From assembly GCF_019279795.1 (NCBI RefSeq), contig NC_056744.1:1503823355-1503887354 (forward strand): a stretch of 64,000 nucleotides of DNA, read 5' to 3'. Position 1 is the stretch's first letter. Each line of letters starts with the position of its first letter. Made by a program: the position numbers and the translations under genes. Positions 51,058 through 60,822 of the stretch are shown here, piece after piece. The notes under the pieces were generated by a model. The model had not been told where the DNA came from. It saw only the letters and a list, made by a program, of their open reading frames with translations, and did no database searches. The DNA is from Protopterus annectens (Eukaryota > Chordata > Ceratodontiformes > Protopteridae).

Positions 51058-51381
51058 GTGATACTGACAGTGGAAGTGTACTACCACCTGATGTCAGAGC
51101 ATCAGCAGACTCTGATGATGATGGTGACCAAACAGAGGTATGGTTGAAGGTTGTAGAGGTTGAATCTGACACTGAGACTGACATACAGCCATCCCCTGTT
51201 ATTTGATTGGACACAGCCAGTAGGCCTACATCTACCCATTCCAGTGAGCCCACAGATATTGAACAGGTGGAGGGTGAGACAATTGATCAGGGAAGTGCAG
51301 TTACTGTGTTTTCAATGCCTGTTGACTCTGGTCATAGCCAAAGTGTGGGAGAGGTGCTATGAAGGATGGTTGTTAGGGGTG
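51058..51381 (+). pseudogene. Harbinger adaptor, exon 2 first part (5' of the ERV)
   Basis: Acidic/Ser-rich frame (GDTDSGSVLPPDVRASADSD, then VESDTETDIQPSP, EPTDIEQVEGETID) with TGA stops near 51205 and 51360. It runs into the ERV at 51382. The last five bases (gggtg, 51377-51381) are the target duplication. Confidence 0.6.
51377..51381. repeat. ERV target-site duplication, left copy
   Basis: gggtg here and at 61579-61583. Five bases fits retroviral integration (4-6 bp). Confidence 0.75.
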
Positions 51382-52135
51382 TGTCAAAGGAAAAACAACT
51401 CAAAAGGATCAACACATGGCAGGTTCAGGTTAAGGCACTTTAATCTTGCAGCAAGGAGACAAAAACGTGCTAATACAGAGTTTGTCTAACTAGAATCAGG
51501 AAGTGAAGCCATTCTTATACATTTCTTACAAGACATTGCCTACTACGCTGACATAATAAATCACAAGTTCTTTCAATATTATTTCATAGCAGCTGTTTGT
51601 CCATGATTTTCTGCTGGCATATCAAGTTTACAAAAAAACTTCCTAAGAAAAACAATGTGGCCTTAATGACCACCGGTCAGATACAACTTCTCACTATGCA
51701 ATGTTACCATTCAAGGTACTATGGCTAATTCGAGCACAAAGCAAGTACAGATTATAGTTCATTTCTTCAAGCAGTCTTTGTTCAACTGTATCTATCTTTT
51801 CTGCAGCTGTGCATGTTCTCATAACACAAACAGAGCTGATTGTTCAAGTTCAATAACATTATAGAAAACAGTATTGTTCTATTCATTATTTTCCTGACCT
51901 AGCAGATAATCACCTGCTTCTCAGTAAATTTCCAAAAGGCATAAACATGAATTTTGCTGTGCCAGCAAATACTAGGTCAGAGAGCATCTTGCAGTTTCAG
52001 AAAGCATATTGTAGTTTGAAAGCATATTGTAGTTTCATACAAAACTAAGCTGTACATAAAATAGAATGAAATGTGTTAACCCTTTTAGCTTCTAATAAGC
52101 ACTAAACATATACATTAATACATATTTTTTTAACA
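51382..52135 (-). repeat. ERV 3' LTR
   Basis: 754 bp, starting TG and ending CA in element orientation. The plus strand begins tgtcaaagg and ends taaca. It is nearly identical to 60823-61578, and lies next to the polypurine tract on the env side. Confidence 0.93.
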
Positions 52136-52147
52136 TTTCCCCCTGTT
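52136..52147 (-). other. Polypurine tract
   Basis: In element orientation acagggggaaa directly precedes the LTR's TGTTA start. It is the plus-strand primer site in retroviral reverse transcription. Confidence 0.75.
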
Positions 52148-52419
52148 AATACTTTTTATTTTATTTTCAAAAGCATAAACAGTTTGCTTCTTCTCCTAAC
52201 CTCTTCTGTTCAGAATTTGCAGTTAAGAGAGTCATTCAGTTTAAACTTATGAAAGTGTTTCATGTTTCAACAGTTCTTCAATTTCAGTACTTTGATACAA
52301 AGTATCAGAAACTGACATGTCTATAAAATCTTTAATTAATCTTTTCATGCAGGGAATACCACAACAAACACACACTCCTAATAGGAGTAATCCCACACAA
52401 ATGGCAATCAGGATGTTCA

Positions 52420-53652
52420 TTAGGATGCTACCCCATCCCCCCCAAACAAATTTTGGAAAAAATCCATCAGTGGGTTTGGGCCTGGTTTGGTCATGGCTGA
52501 CACTTGCTGAATCACCTCAAGATGGTCGTTTATCTCAAGCTGGTTGTCAGGAATATACGAACAGCACTCCTCTTTTATTAAAGCACACATACAACCTTTC
52601 ACCACTAGGGTGAAGTCGAGAGCCATGCTGTTTTGAAGCACCACAGTTCTCATAGCATTCAGTTCATCAGTTACTAATTCGAGAGCAGAAAAAGTTGCAT
52701 TGCTCATTACTTTGAGAAGTTTGGACAGTTTTCTCAGCTCCCAAATCGATTTTACTGCGCCATATGCAGGGGCTATACCTGCACATGATATAATAGTGTC
52801 ACTCAAGTCCATGTATGTCAGTTTATCTTTGTTTTTCACAGAGTTATGGTTTCTCCAGCCTGCTTCGATTCATCTCACTAGATTCTCAGGTCTCTTGATT
52901 GGATTTCCAGGTTTCTTGGTGACCTCTCTGACATTTTGAATTCTTCCCTGAGGCAAAACTGCAGTGTGTCGTATGGCCGGAACCAGGTAACCCAAAAAAC
53001 AACTGCCGGACCAATTCTCAGGTAACCGTTTGTATGCTTTTTTCCCACACACAAAATAACAATTCTCTACTTTAGTATTAATATATACTTGCCCTGCATG
53101 AAACATTTTCTTATCAATGATAGATAGTTGTTTAAAAAGAACAGGATTATGTTGTACTTCATCAACCGTTTTGTGCACTGATTCAAAATATGAGTCATAG
53201 TTTGTATCAAAAATATAACCTGCATTATTAGCTTTGGTATAACACTTGTAAGGAACAGTCACATTACAATTGTTCCAACCCACCTGAACAGTATCATTTT
53301 TGTAAAAACATACAATTCCCTTTTGTATAACAGGCAGGTACAATGCTATATTGTCTTGTGATTTCACAGTCGTAGTATCAAAAATCAAATTTTTCCAGGT
53401 CTCATTGACCCCTAGGGGGACAGCAGCCATTAACAATCCCCCGTATGCTGTTGGTATAGCTGTGAAAATCCAGCAATTCGAAACATTAAAAGTTTCATCA
53501 TACACATATTTCATTGCTTGGTAAGTGTTAAAGTTCGGATGCCAGTCTATGAGTAACGCATCTTGTTTATTAAGTTCAGCTCGTGTGGCTGGAAAAAGGA
53601 AAGGCCACAGCAAAAAGATTAATGTTATCAGTATAGTTAACAGAATGATCAT
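52420..53652 (-). pseudogene. ERV env relic (gamma-type)
   Basis: Starts at 53652 with a hydrophobic signal-like segment (LLTILITLIFLLWPFLF). A roughly 230-residue surface part follows with Cys residues and N-glycosylation sites (NVS, NCNVT). A stop (TGA) lies at about 52870 near the expected SU/TM border. The following block (52839-52420) is transmembrane-subunit ectodomain with a leucine-heptad stretch (LRKLSKLLKVMSNATFSAL) and CALIKEECC, the C-x6-CC signature of gamma-type envelopes. The surface part is much shorter than in typical gammaretroviruses. A membrane-spanning segment and tail are not readable intact. It encodes no functional glycoprotein as it stands. Confidence 0.82.
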
Positions 53653-53689
53653 GCAATACTTCTGAGGTTGTTCTGTATTTCTATTTGCT

Positions 53690-54740
53690 CCTTATCTGGT
53701 CATTTTGTTCTTGTGTAACAGTGACAAGTTTTTTGTCCAGTTCAAAGTTTTTGACCAGTTTACAGTGTGTCAGATGAATCCAGGAAGCTCGCTCTGCGAT
53801 CTTGACTGCAGTGGGTGTTGACAGTAGCACTTGGTATGGCCTTTCCCACTTCGGTGATGTCCAATTCTTTTTCTTGATGACTTTCACCTAGACCCACGTG
53901 CCTGGGACTACTGCTGCTTCCGATGGTCTGGTTTGTTCTTTATCTGAAACAGAATTTAACTGCAAAAGTTGTTTATTACTTAAAAGTCATCTCATATATT
54001 CTGTGAGTGAACTGTCGACCTCCTGGTCTGCAGGCATGAGAGGTTTCCACTGAGGTATATAGTATGCCCTCCCAAATAATTTTTCAAAAGGGGTTAACCC
54101 CTTTGCATTCGGATCAGTTCTCATGCTCAACAATGCCAGAGGCAGGCAGTACACCCAATTCTTTTGTGTCCCACTAATTAACTTCCTAAGTTTATTTTTC
54201 AAAACCCCATTATGCCTTTCTACTAGTCCTGCGGATTGTGGATGGTATGCACAATGGTTCTTCAAGGAAATTCCAAAATATCGGCTCAATTGTTGTATAG
54301 TTTGATTTACAAAGTGTGTGCCATTGTCACTGTAGATCTTTTCCAGTATGCCAAATCTAGGAATAATTTCTTTAACAAGGACTTTTGCAACAGTAGCTGC
54401 ATCTGGATTTTTTGGTCGGAAAAGCTTCCACCCATTTGGAAAACATATCTATAATGACAAGACAATACTTCTTATTTTCGCATTTGTTCAGTTCTATGAA
54501 GTCCATACAGATAGTATGGAACGGGTACGGTGGTGCAGGGAAACTCTCTTGTTTAGGCTTCAACGCCCCTTGTGCATGATGCTTGTTACAAACATGGCAT
54601 GCCGCACAAAAATTTTTTGTGTAGTTTGTAAATCCATATGCTGTGAACACTCGATTCACTAACTGTACCATCCCCCCTGTTGAGACATGGCACTGCCCAT
54701 GGCTCAACAAAGCTGCATATCTAAACAAGTTAGACGGCAA
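53690..54740 (-). pseudogene. ERV integrase relic
   Basis: Zinc-binding N-terminus with H-x-H and C-x2-C (CHVCNKHHAQGALKP near 54600). The catalytic core starts at FHTICMDFIEL (first Asp) and LVIIDMFSKWVEAFP, with the second Asp region near 54330, then YHPQSAGLVERHNGVLKNK (Glu) near 54200. The C-terminal region ([17 protein letters not shown]-like) runs to about 53690. Breaks occur near 54372, 54290 and 53890. The enzyme would insert viral DNA; this copy is disrupted. Confidence 0.87.
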
Positions 54741-54749
54741 TATCGTTTT

Positions 54750-55685
54750 TCATTCTTTGGAGATGTACAGCCCTTTCTCAAGAATTGCTCCTCGTTTTAT
54801 CCATTTCTGTTTTTCTACTTTCGTAGTAAGTGTCTGCATTGTTTTCAACATTTCTGAATCTAAAATCTCAGAAGGTTGTAATTCCTCACTCAAAAGAAAT
54901 ATTTCTGAAGCTGAAGCTGCCTGCTTTGCAGCTGTATCAGCTCTCGCATTACCTTTTGAAATCCTATCCTGTTGCTTGGTATGAGCTACACATTTACAAA
55001 TAGCTACTTTCTGAGGTAACTGAATAGATTCTAACAAATCTAAAATAAACTGCGCATGATTAATCAGTTTACCAGTAGATGTTATCATTCCTCTATTCTT
55101 CCACTGTTGCACAAAAATGTGTACAGTAGAAAAAGTGTACTGGCTGTCAGTAAAACTGTTCACACATTTACCCTTTGCCAAGGTACATGCCCTTGTCAAG
55201 GCAATCAATTCTGCTGCTTGTGCAGATAAGTTGTGTGGTAAAGACTTTGCTTCTAAAATCTCAGTATCAGAAACTACTGCATACCCCACTAGGTTCTGCC
55301 CTGTAGGACCTCTTCTGCATGAGACGTCCACATAATATGTCACCTCGGCATTATCCAAGGGAACATCCATTAGATCTTCTCTAGGCAGTGTCTTTTGCTC
55401 AATCTCCTGCAGGCAGCTGTGTGGTGTGCCATCCGCAGGGGTCGGGAGCAAGGTAGACAGATTCAAAGTTGTACATTGTTCAATTGTCATATGAGGTTGG
55501 CTCAACAGTATAGTCATAAAGGAAAGATGTCTAGCAGGAGAAAGATATGCTACTTTTTCTTGCAGTAAAATAATCTTGACTGCATGAGGTACTCTCAATG
55601 TGAGAGGGTGGAACAACACTACTGAGGCCAAAGCCTGTACTGCCATTGCAGCTGTGACTACTGCTTGTACACAGTGGGGAAGGGA
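54750..55685 (-). pseudogene. ERV RNase H and connection domain relic
   Basis: The connection segment after RT is followed by RNase H: VTYYVDVSCRRGPTG, SAQAAELIALTRAC (Glu), NSFTDSQYTFSTVH (Asp), and RISKGNARADTAAKQAA (Asp). These are the catalytic carboxylates in the expected order for gamma-type RNase H. The 298-codon frame is open, out of frame with RT at about 55686. Confidence 0.87.
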
Positions 55686-56805
55686 TCATGCCACTGGGTC
55701 CAGCTGTGATGAATAGTAAGCTATGGGGCATTGCTTGTCCCCATGTTGCTGTGTTAACATTGATGTCATATAACCTTGCTTACAATCTACAGTTTGGAAT
55801 AAACTTTTATGATAGTTTGGTAATCCTAAAACTAATGAGGATGCTATCAATTGTTTTAGTTTGCAGAAAGCTGATTCTGCTTCTGGTGTCCATTGTAATA
55901 AATCTTGTGCTGCCATAGGCTTCTTGTATATCAAGTTGGTCAGTGGAGCAGACTCCAAGGCATAGTTTGGAATCCAACTCCGACAGAAATTAGTCATACC
56001 CAGGAAGGACATCATTTCCTTCTTAGTAGTCGGTTTGGGTGCTTGTAAAATTGCTATTTTCCTATCTTCATCTAATGTTCTGCCTTCTTTGGATATTACA
56101 TATCCCAGGTATTTAACCTGCTTTCTCCAAAGCTGCAACTTGTTTTTGTTTACTTTATGTCCTTGAGTGACTGGAAATTGTAGTAATGCTATGGTATCTT
56201 CTCTGCATTCTTGCTGGGTGGGGGCTGCCAGCAGGATGTCGTCTACATAAAGTAAAATCTGACTGCCTCTTGGTGGGCTAAATCCCACCAAGTTGCTTGC
56301 CATCTCTTGTGCGAATATTGTTGGACTTTCACAATATCCCTGTGGTAGTCACGTGTATGTATACCTTTTCCACTGAAATGTGAATGCAAACCAATGTTGG
56401 CTGTCAGGGTGTATCGGTATTGAAAAGAATGCATTGCTAATATCTACCACAGAAAAATACTTCTGTTGAGGCTTCAAATCATTCAATAAGGTGTGTGGAT
56501 CTGGCACCGTAGGTGCTCTAGGTATTACTGCATCATTTACAGCTTGTAAATCTTGGACCATAAGCCATTCTCCATTTGCTTTCCTGACAGGAAATAAGGG
56601 TGTGTTACATGGTGAATCGGGAGATTCTACCAGTACACCTTCCTTAAGTAAAGCTGCTATTATAGGTTTGATTACTACTTCTGCATCTTTCCTTAAGGGA
56701 TACTGTCTCTTTTGTGGTCTAAATGCTGATTTTGGTGTGATAGTAACTGGTCCTGCTGTACGAATTAGTCCTACATAATTTTCTTCCTCTTCCAGTAAGA
56801 GTGCT
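55686..56805 (-). pseudogene. ERV reverse transcriptase relic
   Basis: Element orientation: IKPIIAALLKEGVLVESPDS, NTPLFPVRKANGEW, VQDLQAVNDAV, VDISNAFFSIPIHPDS (catalytic Asp), LPQGYCESPTIFAQEMA, and the active site ILLYVDDILLAA (56247-56212), then the thumb. At least two breaks are visible (near 56349 and 56580). Class I (gammaretrovirus-like) by motif style. Confidence 0.9.
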
Positions 56806-56820
56806 AATCATCTGTCCTCA

Positions 56821-57828
56821 CTAGACTGCAAGTGTACAGCTGGGTATGTCTGTGTTATCCAATTTAACTTCTGCTTCTGTACTCCCTGTTCTGACAATTC
56901 TAACTCCATCTGTTTTTCCCACTTTGTGATTTTTTTCTCCTAGGTCTGCCCATTTCACAGTCTTGTCCTTAGTCAAACTAACATGTGGTAATCGATTAGA
57001 TTTATAAAGTGCAAAGAATTCCTGGGGCAATGAACAGCTAACTACACTGTTCCCTTCTGTGTCCCAGTACAGATTACGTAATACTAATCTGTTTGCATGG
57101 TTTCTAAACAGTTCTTGCTCATATTCTTTATCAGGTCCTGGTGTGCTACAATAATACAGAGTACAGTGCAACAAATGCTGTTTATCAGTGTCAAGGGGGG
57201 GGGACTTACTGATGGCTACGTTCATCAGTTCTTCGGTTACTGCCCGTGGACCAGTCGTGACCAAGTCTTGGCTGTACCAATAAAATGTTTTGCCCTCCGG
57301 TCGCACCACAAAAGTATACATTTGTCGCTGTGCTTCCATACCCTGCATAGTTGGAACTACTGCTATGCCAAATATCTGCATAAGATCTCTGCCCAAAAGG
57401 TTTACCGGGCATTTTGCAGAAACAACAATTTTGCTTTTCTGGGTCATCCCTGAAACAGGGTCAGTTATTGCTATGTTATGAGAGAGTTGCTCCCGATACA
57501 GCTGTCCATTAGCTGCTTTCACTAATATGTAATCAAATGATTCTGAATTTTCTGGTAGTTTGGAAGGATGTATCAGGGTCCGCGATGCCCCTGAGTCACA
57601 CAAGAATTTAACTTCCCTCCTCTCTACCAGAAGTGTAACTTCCGGTTTCGTGTCTGCTAAGTGGAGCTCTAAGCTCAATAATGCTAAGTCTAAAATTTCA
57701 CTTTCTTCACCATCGGTGATTTCTTGCACTTCCTCTATTTCTTCTATCACATCCTCTACTCCCTCTATCACATTTGCATTTGTCTTTTCTTGGTTATTCC
57801 CTTCTAGTGATTCTTGACTATCATATAG
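56821..57828 (-). pseudogene. ERV protease region relic
   Basis: In the same frame as gag after a TGA stop (57829-57831). An acidic linker (EGVEDVIEEIEEVQEI) precedes the aspartic protease: VKFLCDSGASRTLI (catalytic D-S-G) and VNLLGRDLMQIFG (the conserved G-R-D flap-distal block). The frame stays open to 56821. It then needs a shift to enter RT, which was probably introduced by mutation. Confidence 0.85.
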
Positions 57829-57831
57829 TCA
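57829..57831 (-). promoter_or_regulatory. gag/pro stop codon in a UGA-CUA context (possible readthrough site)
   Basis: In element orientation gag ends ...EGED followed by TGA CTA TAT GAT, and the protease frame continues in phase. Same-frame gag-pro with one stop is the layout of readthrough retroviruses. UGA followed by CUA is a known strong readthrough context in other systems. Caution: other TGA stops in this provirus are decay products. Confidence 0.5.
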
Positions 57832-59102
57832 GTCCTCACCCTCCTTATCTTCCATGGCTACCTTCTTGTTTTGCTTGCAATTCCTTGCTAAATGTCCCTT
57901 TTTTCTGCACTTAAAACATTCACCCCTTTTCTTTCTCTCTTCAAACTCCTCTGATCACTTATCAGAGTGTTTGTTTCCTTGGGCATTTTTCTTGCCCTTT
58001 TTTCTGGACTGTACTACATAAACTTCTGCTCCATCTTCCACAGAAAATACTTGGGCTTTCTTTTTCTTTTTACTGTTAAAATGCCTTTCGGCATGTCTAG
58101 CATATTCAAGTAGTGACTGTAATCTACTTGTACGATGGTCTACCATGTGTTTTGTAATAAAGCTGCTTATAGGCAAAATACTGCCTTTTAAAAATGCATT
58201 CTTTAGTTGCTGCTCATACGGGAAATCATGTGTTTGGTCTTCACGTACCTGCATTCCACAATGGTTATTAAAACACTCTAATAATCTAGCATAATATCTG
58301 TCAACAGTTTCACCTTCTTGTTGGATGCATTGATTAATGCAAGTCCAGTCTGCCCTAGGCTTACATTTCTCAGAGATTCGGTTTGTTAGACCTTTCACTC
58401 TGTTATCCAGTTCCGCGTTGCTATGTGGGAGTGGCTTATGTTCTGCGTCACGGGGATTCCAGTTGCCACTGATCATGTGCCAATCTGGACCTACGATCTG
58501 TCTGACTACTTTTTCTACTTCTTCTCCATTTAAATGATAACTTAACCTCCTGCCCTGTAAGTCTTCTAAGAATTTTCTAAAATTAACTTTGGATGGGGAA
58601 TTCCCTCTGTAGCTTTCTGGATGTCTTCCGGTGTCCATGGTCTATATACCAGGAGAGTTGGGTCTTGCCCTTCCTGTCCTGCCTGAGGATTTGGTACTTC
58701 TATGAGTGGACATATCTCTTCTTCACTCATAGCTCGTGAATTTTTGTTCATTTGATATAACTCAGTATCCCCTCTTAAGTTACGTGTTCGAGACCTAGTC
58801 TTGATGGGATCTCTGACAAACGGTCTTGGCTTCGCGGAGACAGCCGGGTATAGCGGAGGTGGACCAGCTTGTCCACTCGCTTCATATTCTGGTAAGGGAA
58901 GCGGAGGGGGCGGAGGGGCTGAAGCTATTACTAAATCATTGTCCTCTTTATCTAGAAGCATAGCTTTTGAATTATTACTTTTCTGTTCCCTACGGTTTAC
59001 TTCCTCAATCCAGCTGTGTGCCTGAGGAATGCCTAACTGACGTTGCTGTTTCACCTGACCTTTTTCGTCGGGTTTAAGCTGTTTGACAAGTTTAATAAGT
59101 GA

Positions 59103-59117
59103 GGATTTTTCTAATTT
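59103..59117. repeat. PLE 2 target-site duplication, left copy
   Basis: ggatttttctaattt, identical to 60238-60252. Confidence 0.93.
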
Positions 59118-59413
59118 CACAACAACAAAAAAAAAAAAAAACGCCAGCAAGTGTTGGCAATAGCCACATCCAAGAACAATTTATTATCGTAGGGAAGGAA
59201 AACCCCCCTAAGATGCTATTATTGTAAATTACAATAACAGAAAAAACTTGATACATAAAAGCTTCAAACCGGTTTCGGCTCATCAGAGCCTTCTTCAGTG
59301 AAATACAAAAGTGAAAAAACAGAGTATCGCAATACATTCATATATATAGGGATAGGCCCTGCTGTAAGGCCAATCCAAACACAAAGTTCACAATTGATCA
59401 TTAAGGCCAGGTG
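59118..59413. repeat. PLE 2 left inverted arm
   Basis: Begins cacaacaac plus an A run and ends ggccaggtg. It is the reverse complement of 59900-60184 over its whole length with very few differences. Confidence 0.93.
59262..59303 (-). ncRNA. Hammerhead-ribozyme-like motif in PLE 2 left arm
   Basis: The exact inverted copy of the motif at 60010-60051, so it would be transcribed from the opposite strand. Transcripts from either strand would carry one motif in sense. Confidence 0.5.
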
Positions 59414-59882
59414 AAAACAATGCTCCAAGTTTAATGATCCATTTTCTCTCCTTGGAGCTAAGTAATTCCTGCCAATGCTGTTTGTCTTTACATCTCCCCC
59501 TAATGCAGTCAATGGCAACAAATTTAAAAGAAGCAGATACATGTTTTAAACAGTGTTTGTATAAAGCATTGCTAATGCGTTTGTTTTTAATGTCACTTAA
59601 ATGCTCACAAATTCTAAGACGAAAGGCCCGAGAGGTCTTTCCAACATAGAAAGCAAAACAATTGCAGGTCACCAAATAGATGACCCACTCAGTATTGCAA
59701 TTAGCCCAAAACTTGATGTCAAAAACCTCTGAGGTGTTTTTACTACTAAATTCATTGGTACGTGAAACACAAATACAAAATGAACAATGTCCACAGGGTA
59801 TACATCCAACAATGGGTTTCCCTGAGATGGACAACTGAGTTTGAACAGAAAAATCTGGACCAACTCTCTTATAATGACTCAA
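59388..59882 (-). CDS. PLE GIY-YIG endonuclease domain, open but lacking the RT
   Basis: A 164-codon open frame. The N-terminal half has Cys-rich segments (GCIPCGHCSFCICVS) as seen before the endonuclease in PLEs. The GIY-YIG core reads WVIYLVTCNCFAFYVGKTSR with Arg residues in the next helix (RLRICEHLSDIKNK), then ALYKHCLKH and an E-containing segment (SSKERKWIIKLGAL) ending SPGLNDQL. The frame ends inside the left arm. Without the RT this is only the C-terminal domain of the PLE protein, so it is a fragment even though it has no stops. The Met at 59882 is probably not a natural start. Confidence 0.8.
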   Translation of the reverse strand: MSHYKRVGPDFSVQTQLSISGKPIVGCIPCGHCSFCICVSRTNEFSSKNTSEVFDIKFWANCNTEWVIYLVTCNCFAFYVGKTSRAFRLRICEHLSDIKNKRISNALYKHCLKHVSASFKFVAIDCIRGRCKDKQHWQELLSSKERKWIIKLGALFSPGLNDQL

Positions 59883-59899
59883 TTTAGAACCAATAGGTT

Positions 59900-60184
59900 C
59901 ACCTGGCCTTAATGATCAATTGTGAACTTTGTGTTTGGATTGGCCTTACAGCAGGGCCTATCCCTATATATATGAATGTATTGCGATACTCTGTTTTTTC
60001 ACTTTTGTATTTCACTGAAGAAGGCTCTGATGAGCCGAAACCGGTTTGAAGCTTTTATGTATCAAGTTTTTTCTGTTATTGTAATTTACAATAATAGCAT
60101 CTTAGGGGGGTTTTCCTTCCCTACGATAATAAATTGTTCTTGGATGTGGCTATTGCCAACACTTGCTGGCGTTTTTTTGTTGTG
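59900..60184. repeat. PLE 2 right inverted arm
   Basis: Begins cacctggcc and ends gttgttgtg-like sequence. It pairs with 59118-59413 to form a stem of about 285 bp around a 486-bp loop. Confidence 0.93.
60010..60051 (+). ncRNA. Hammerhead-ribozyme-like motif in PLE 2 right arm
   Basis: Plus strand: helix I 5' strand TTTCA (60010-60014), core CTGAAGA (60015-60021), one extra A, helix II GGCTC-TGAT-GAGCC (60023-60036, 5 bp perfect), core GAAA (60037-60040), short helix III ACC/GGT, then T46 as the cleavage base and helix I 3' strand TGAAG (60047-60051), which pairs with TTTCA. This matches CUGANGA - helix II - GAAA - helix III - UH^ with a minimal helix III, as in PLE-borne hammerheads. The extra A is the one departure from the consensus. 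Confidence 0.5.
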
Positions 60185-60237
60185 AAGTTTTCCTTGTTTG
60201 GCCGTGCAAGGGTTCCACGGGCACCTGCTTCTTTTTT

Positions 60238-60252
60238 GGATTTTTCTAATTT
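60238..60252. repeat. PLE 2 target-site duplication, right copy
   Basis: ggatttttctaattt, identical to 59103-59117. The ERV gag matrix reading frame is split between the two copies. Confidence 0.93.
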
Positions 60253-60378
60253 GCCATCAAATTCATATTTATTAACCCATTTTGTATAGTACCTAACATT
60301 GTTGGCATGCTGTAATTGCATATATTTTGCATCTTCAGTTAACGGTGGATCTTGGGATTTTGTGCACTTATTTCCCAT

Positions 60379-60801
60379 ATTGTTCTGACTGTTGAAAATG
60401 TTACATAACCCTTCTTATTTTCATGTGGTACCACAATTTCTCTTTTTCACAGTTTATCTAGAATAACTGCCTTACCTATTCTGTTTCCCTGATCTTTGAC
60501 AAGACTGTAATCTTCCTGTCCCTGACTTGTACAAGACAAATCTCCTGACAGATGATACAAATCAATTCCTGATGTAAAACAGAAAAAAGGCAAATCTCAC
60601 CTTACCTGAGCCTCCATGATTGATCGCCTGGTTCGAGGAAAAAATGTTAACTTGTCCTCCAGTCGCAGATCAGAAAAGTGGCTGGCCTCTTTTGAACGAC
60701 AATTCAGTCGGAGGTCTTTCAGAGCAGAAGAACCAATGTGGTCTCTTCCCCGTATGGTTTCATGCCACCTGGCCCATCTGACCTGAGGCGAAGTGAGAGT
60801 T
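60379..60801 (-). other. ERV 5' leader
   Basis: Untranslated region between the primer site and the gag start. It would hold the packaging signal and splice donor, but neither can be identified by eye. Confidence 0.5.
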
Positions 60802-60819
60802 TCCGGTCCGCAAGGACCA
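60802..60819 (-). other. Candidate primer binding site
   Basis: Three bases after the 5' LTR, element orientation begins TGGTCCTTGCGGACCGGA. TGG at this distance is typical of a tRNA primer site, but I cannot assign the tRNA. The segment also forms a small ggtcc/ggacc hairpin. Confidence 0.4.
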
Positions 60820-60822
60820 ATC

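Larger units (their letters stand above)
59118..60237 (-). mobile_element. Penelope-like element 2, short form with inverted terminal arms, nested in ERV gag
   Basis: 1,120 bp flanked by an exact 15-bp duplication (ggatttttctaattt) at 59103-59117 and 60238-60252. Structure: left arm 59118-59413, unique core 59414-59899 coding a GIY-YIG endonuclease on the minus strand, right arm 59900-60184 as the reverse complement of the left arm (near-perfect; the main difference is the length of an A/T run), then a 53-bp tail (60185-60237). There is no reverse transcriptase, so it is a truncated, non-autonomous copy. Inverted terminal pseudo-LTRs and a short extra tail are known for Penelope elements. Confidence 0.87.
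57832..60378 (-). pseudogene. ERV gag relic, interrupted by PLE 2
   Basis: Starts at 60378 with MGNKCTKS, a myristoylation-type N-terminus. Matrix continues to about 60253, is interrupted by the PLE (59118-60237) with a duplicated 15-bp target, and resumes at 59102. A Pro-rich linker (SAPPPPPLPLPEYEASG) has a PPPLYPAV late-domain-like motif (PPxY-like). Capsid starts around TLLVYRPWTPEDIQKATEG. After a frameshift near 58600 capsid continues to about 58050. A stop (TGA, 57956-57958) precedes a single CCHC zinc knuckle, CFKCRKKGHLARNC (57910-57869). Confidence 0.87.

Noticed and set aside
57956..57958. The other gag stop (TGA) as a readthrough site
   Set aside because: It lies inside the nucleocapsid linker, upstream of the zinc knuckle, and is followed by TCA. 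Best read as a mutation.
60121..60378. Gag N-terminal frame continuing as basic residues past 60252
   Set aside because: The residues after about 60237 come from the 53-bp PLE tail and arm, not from gag.
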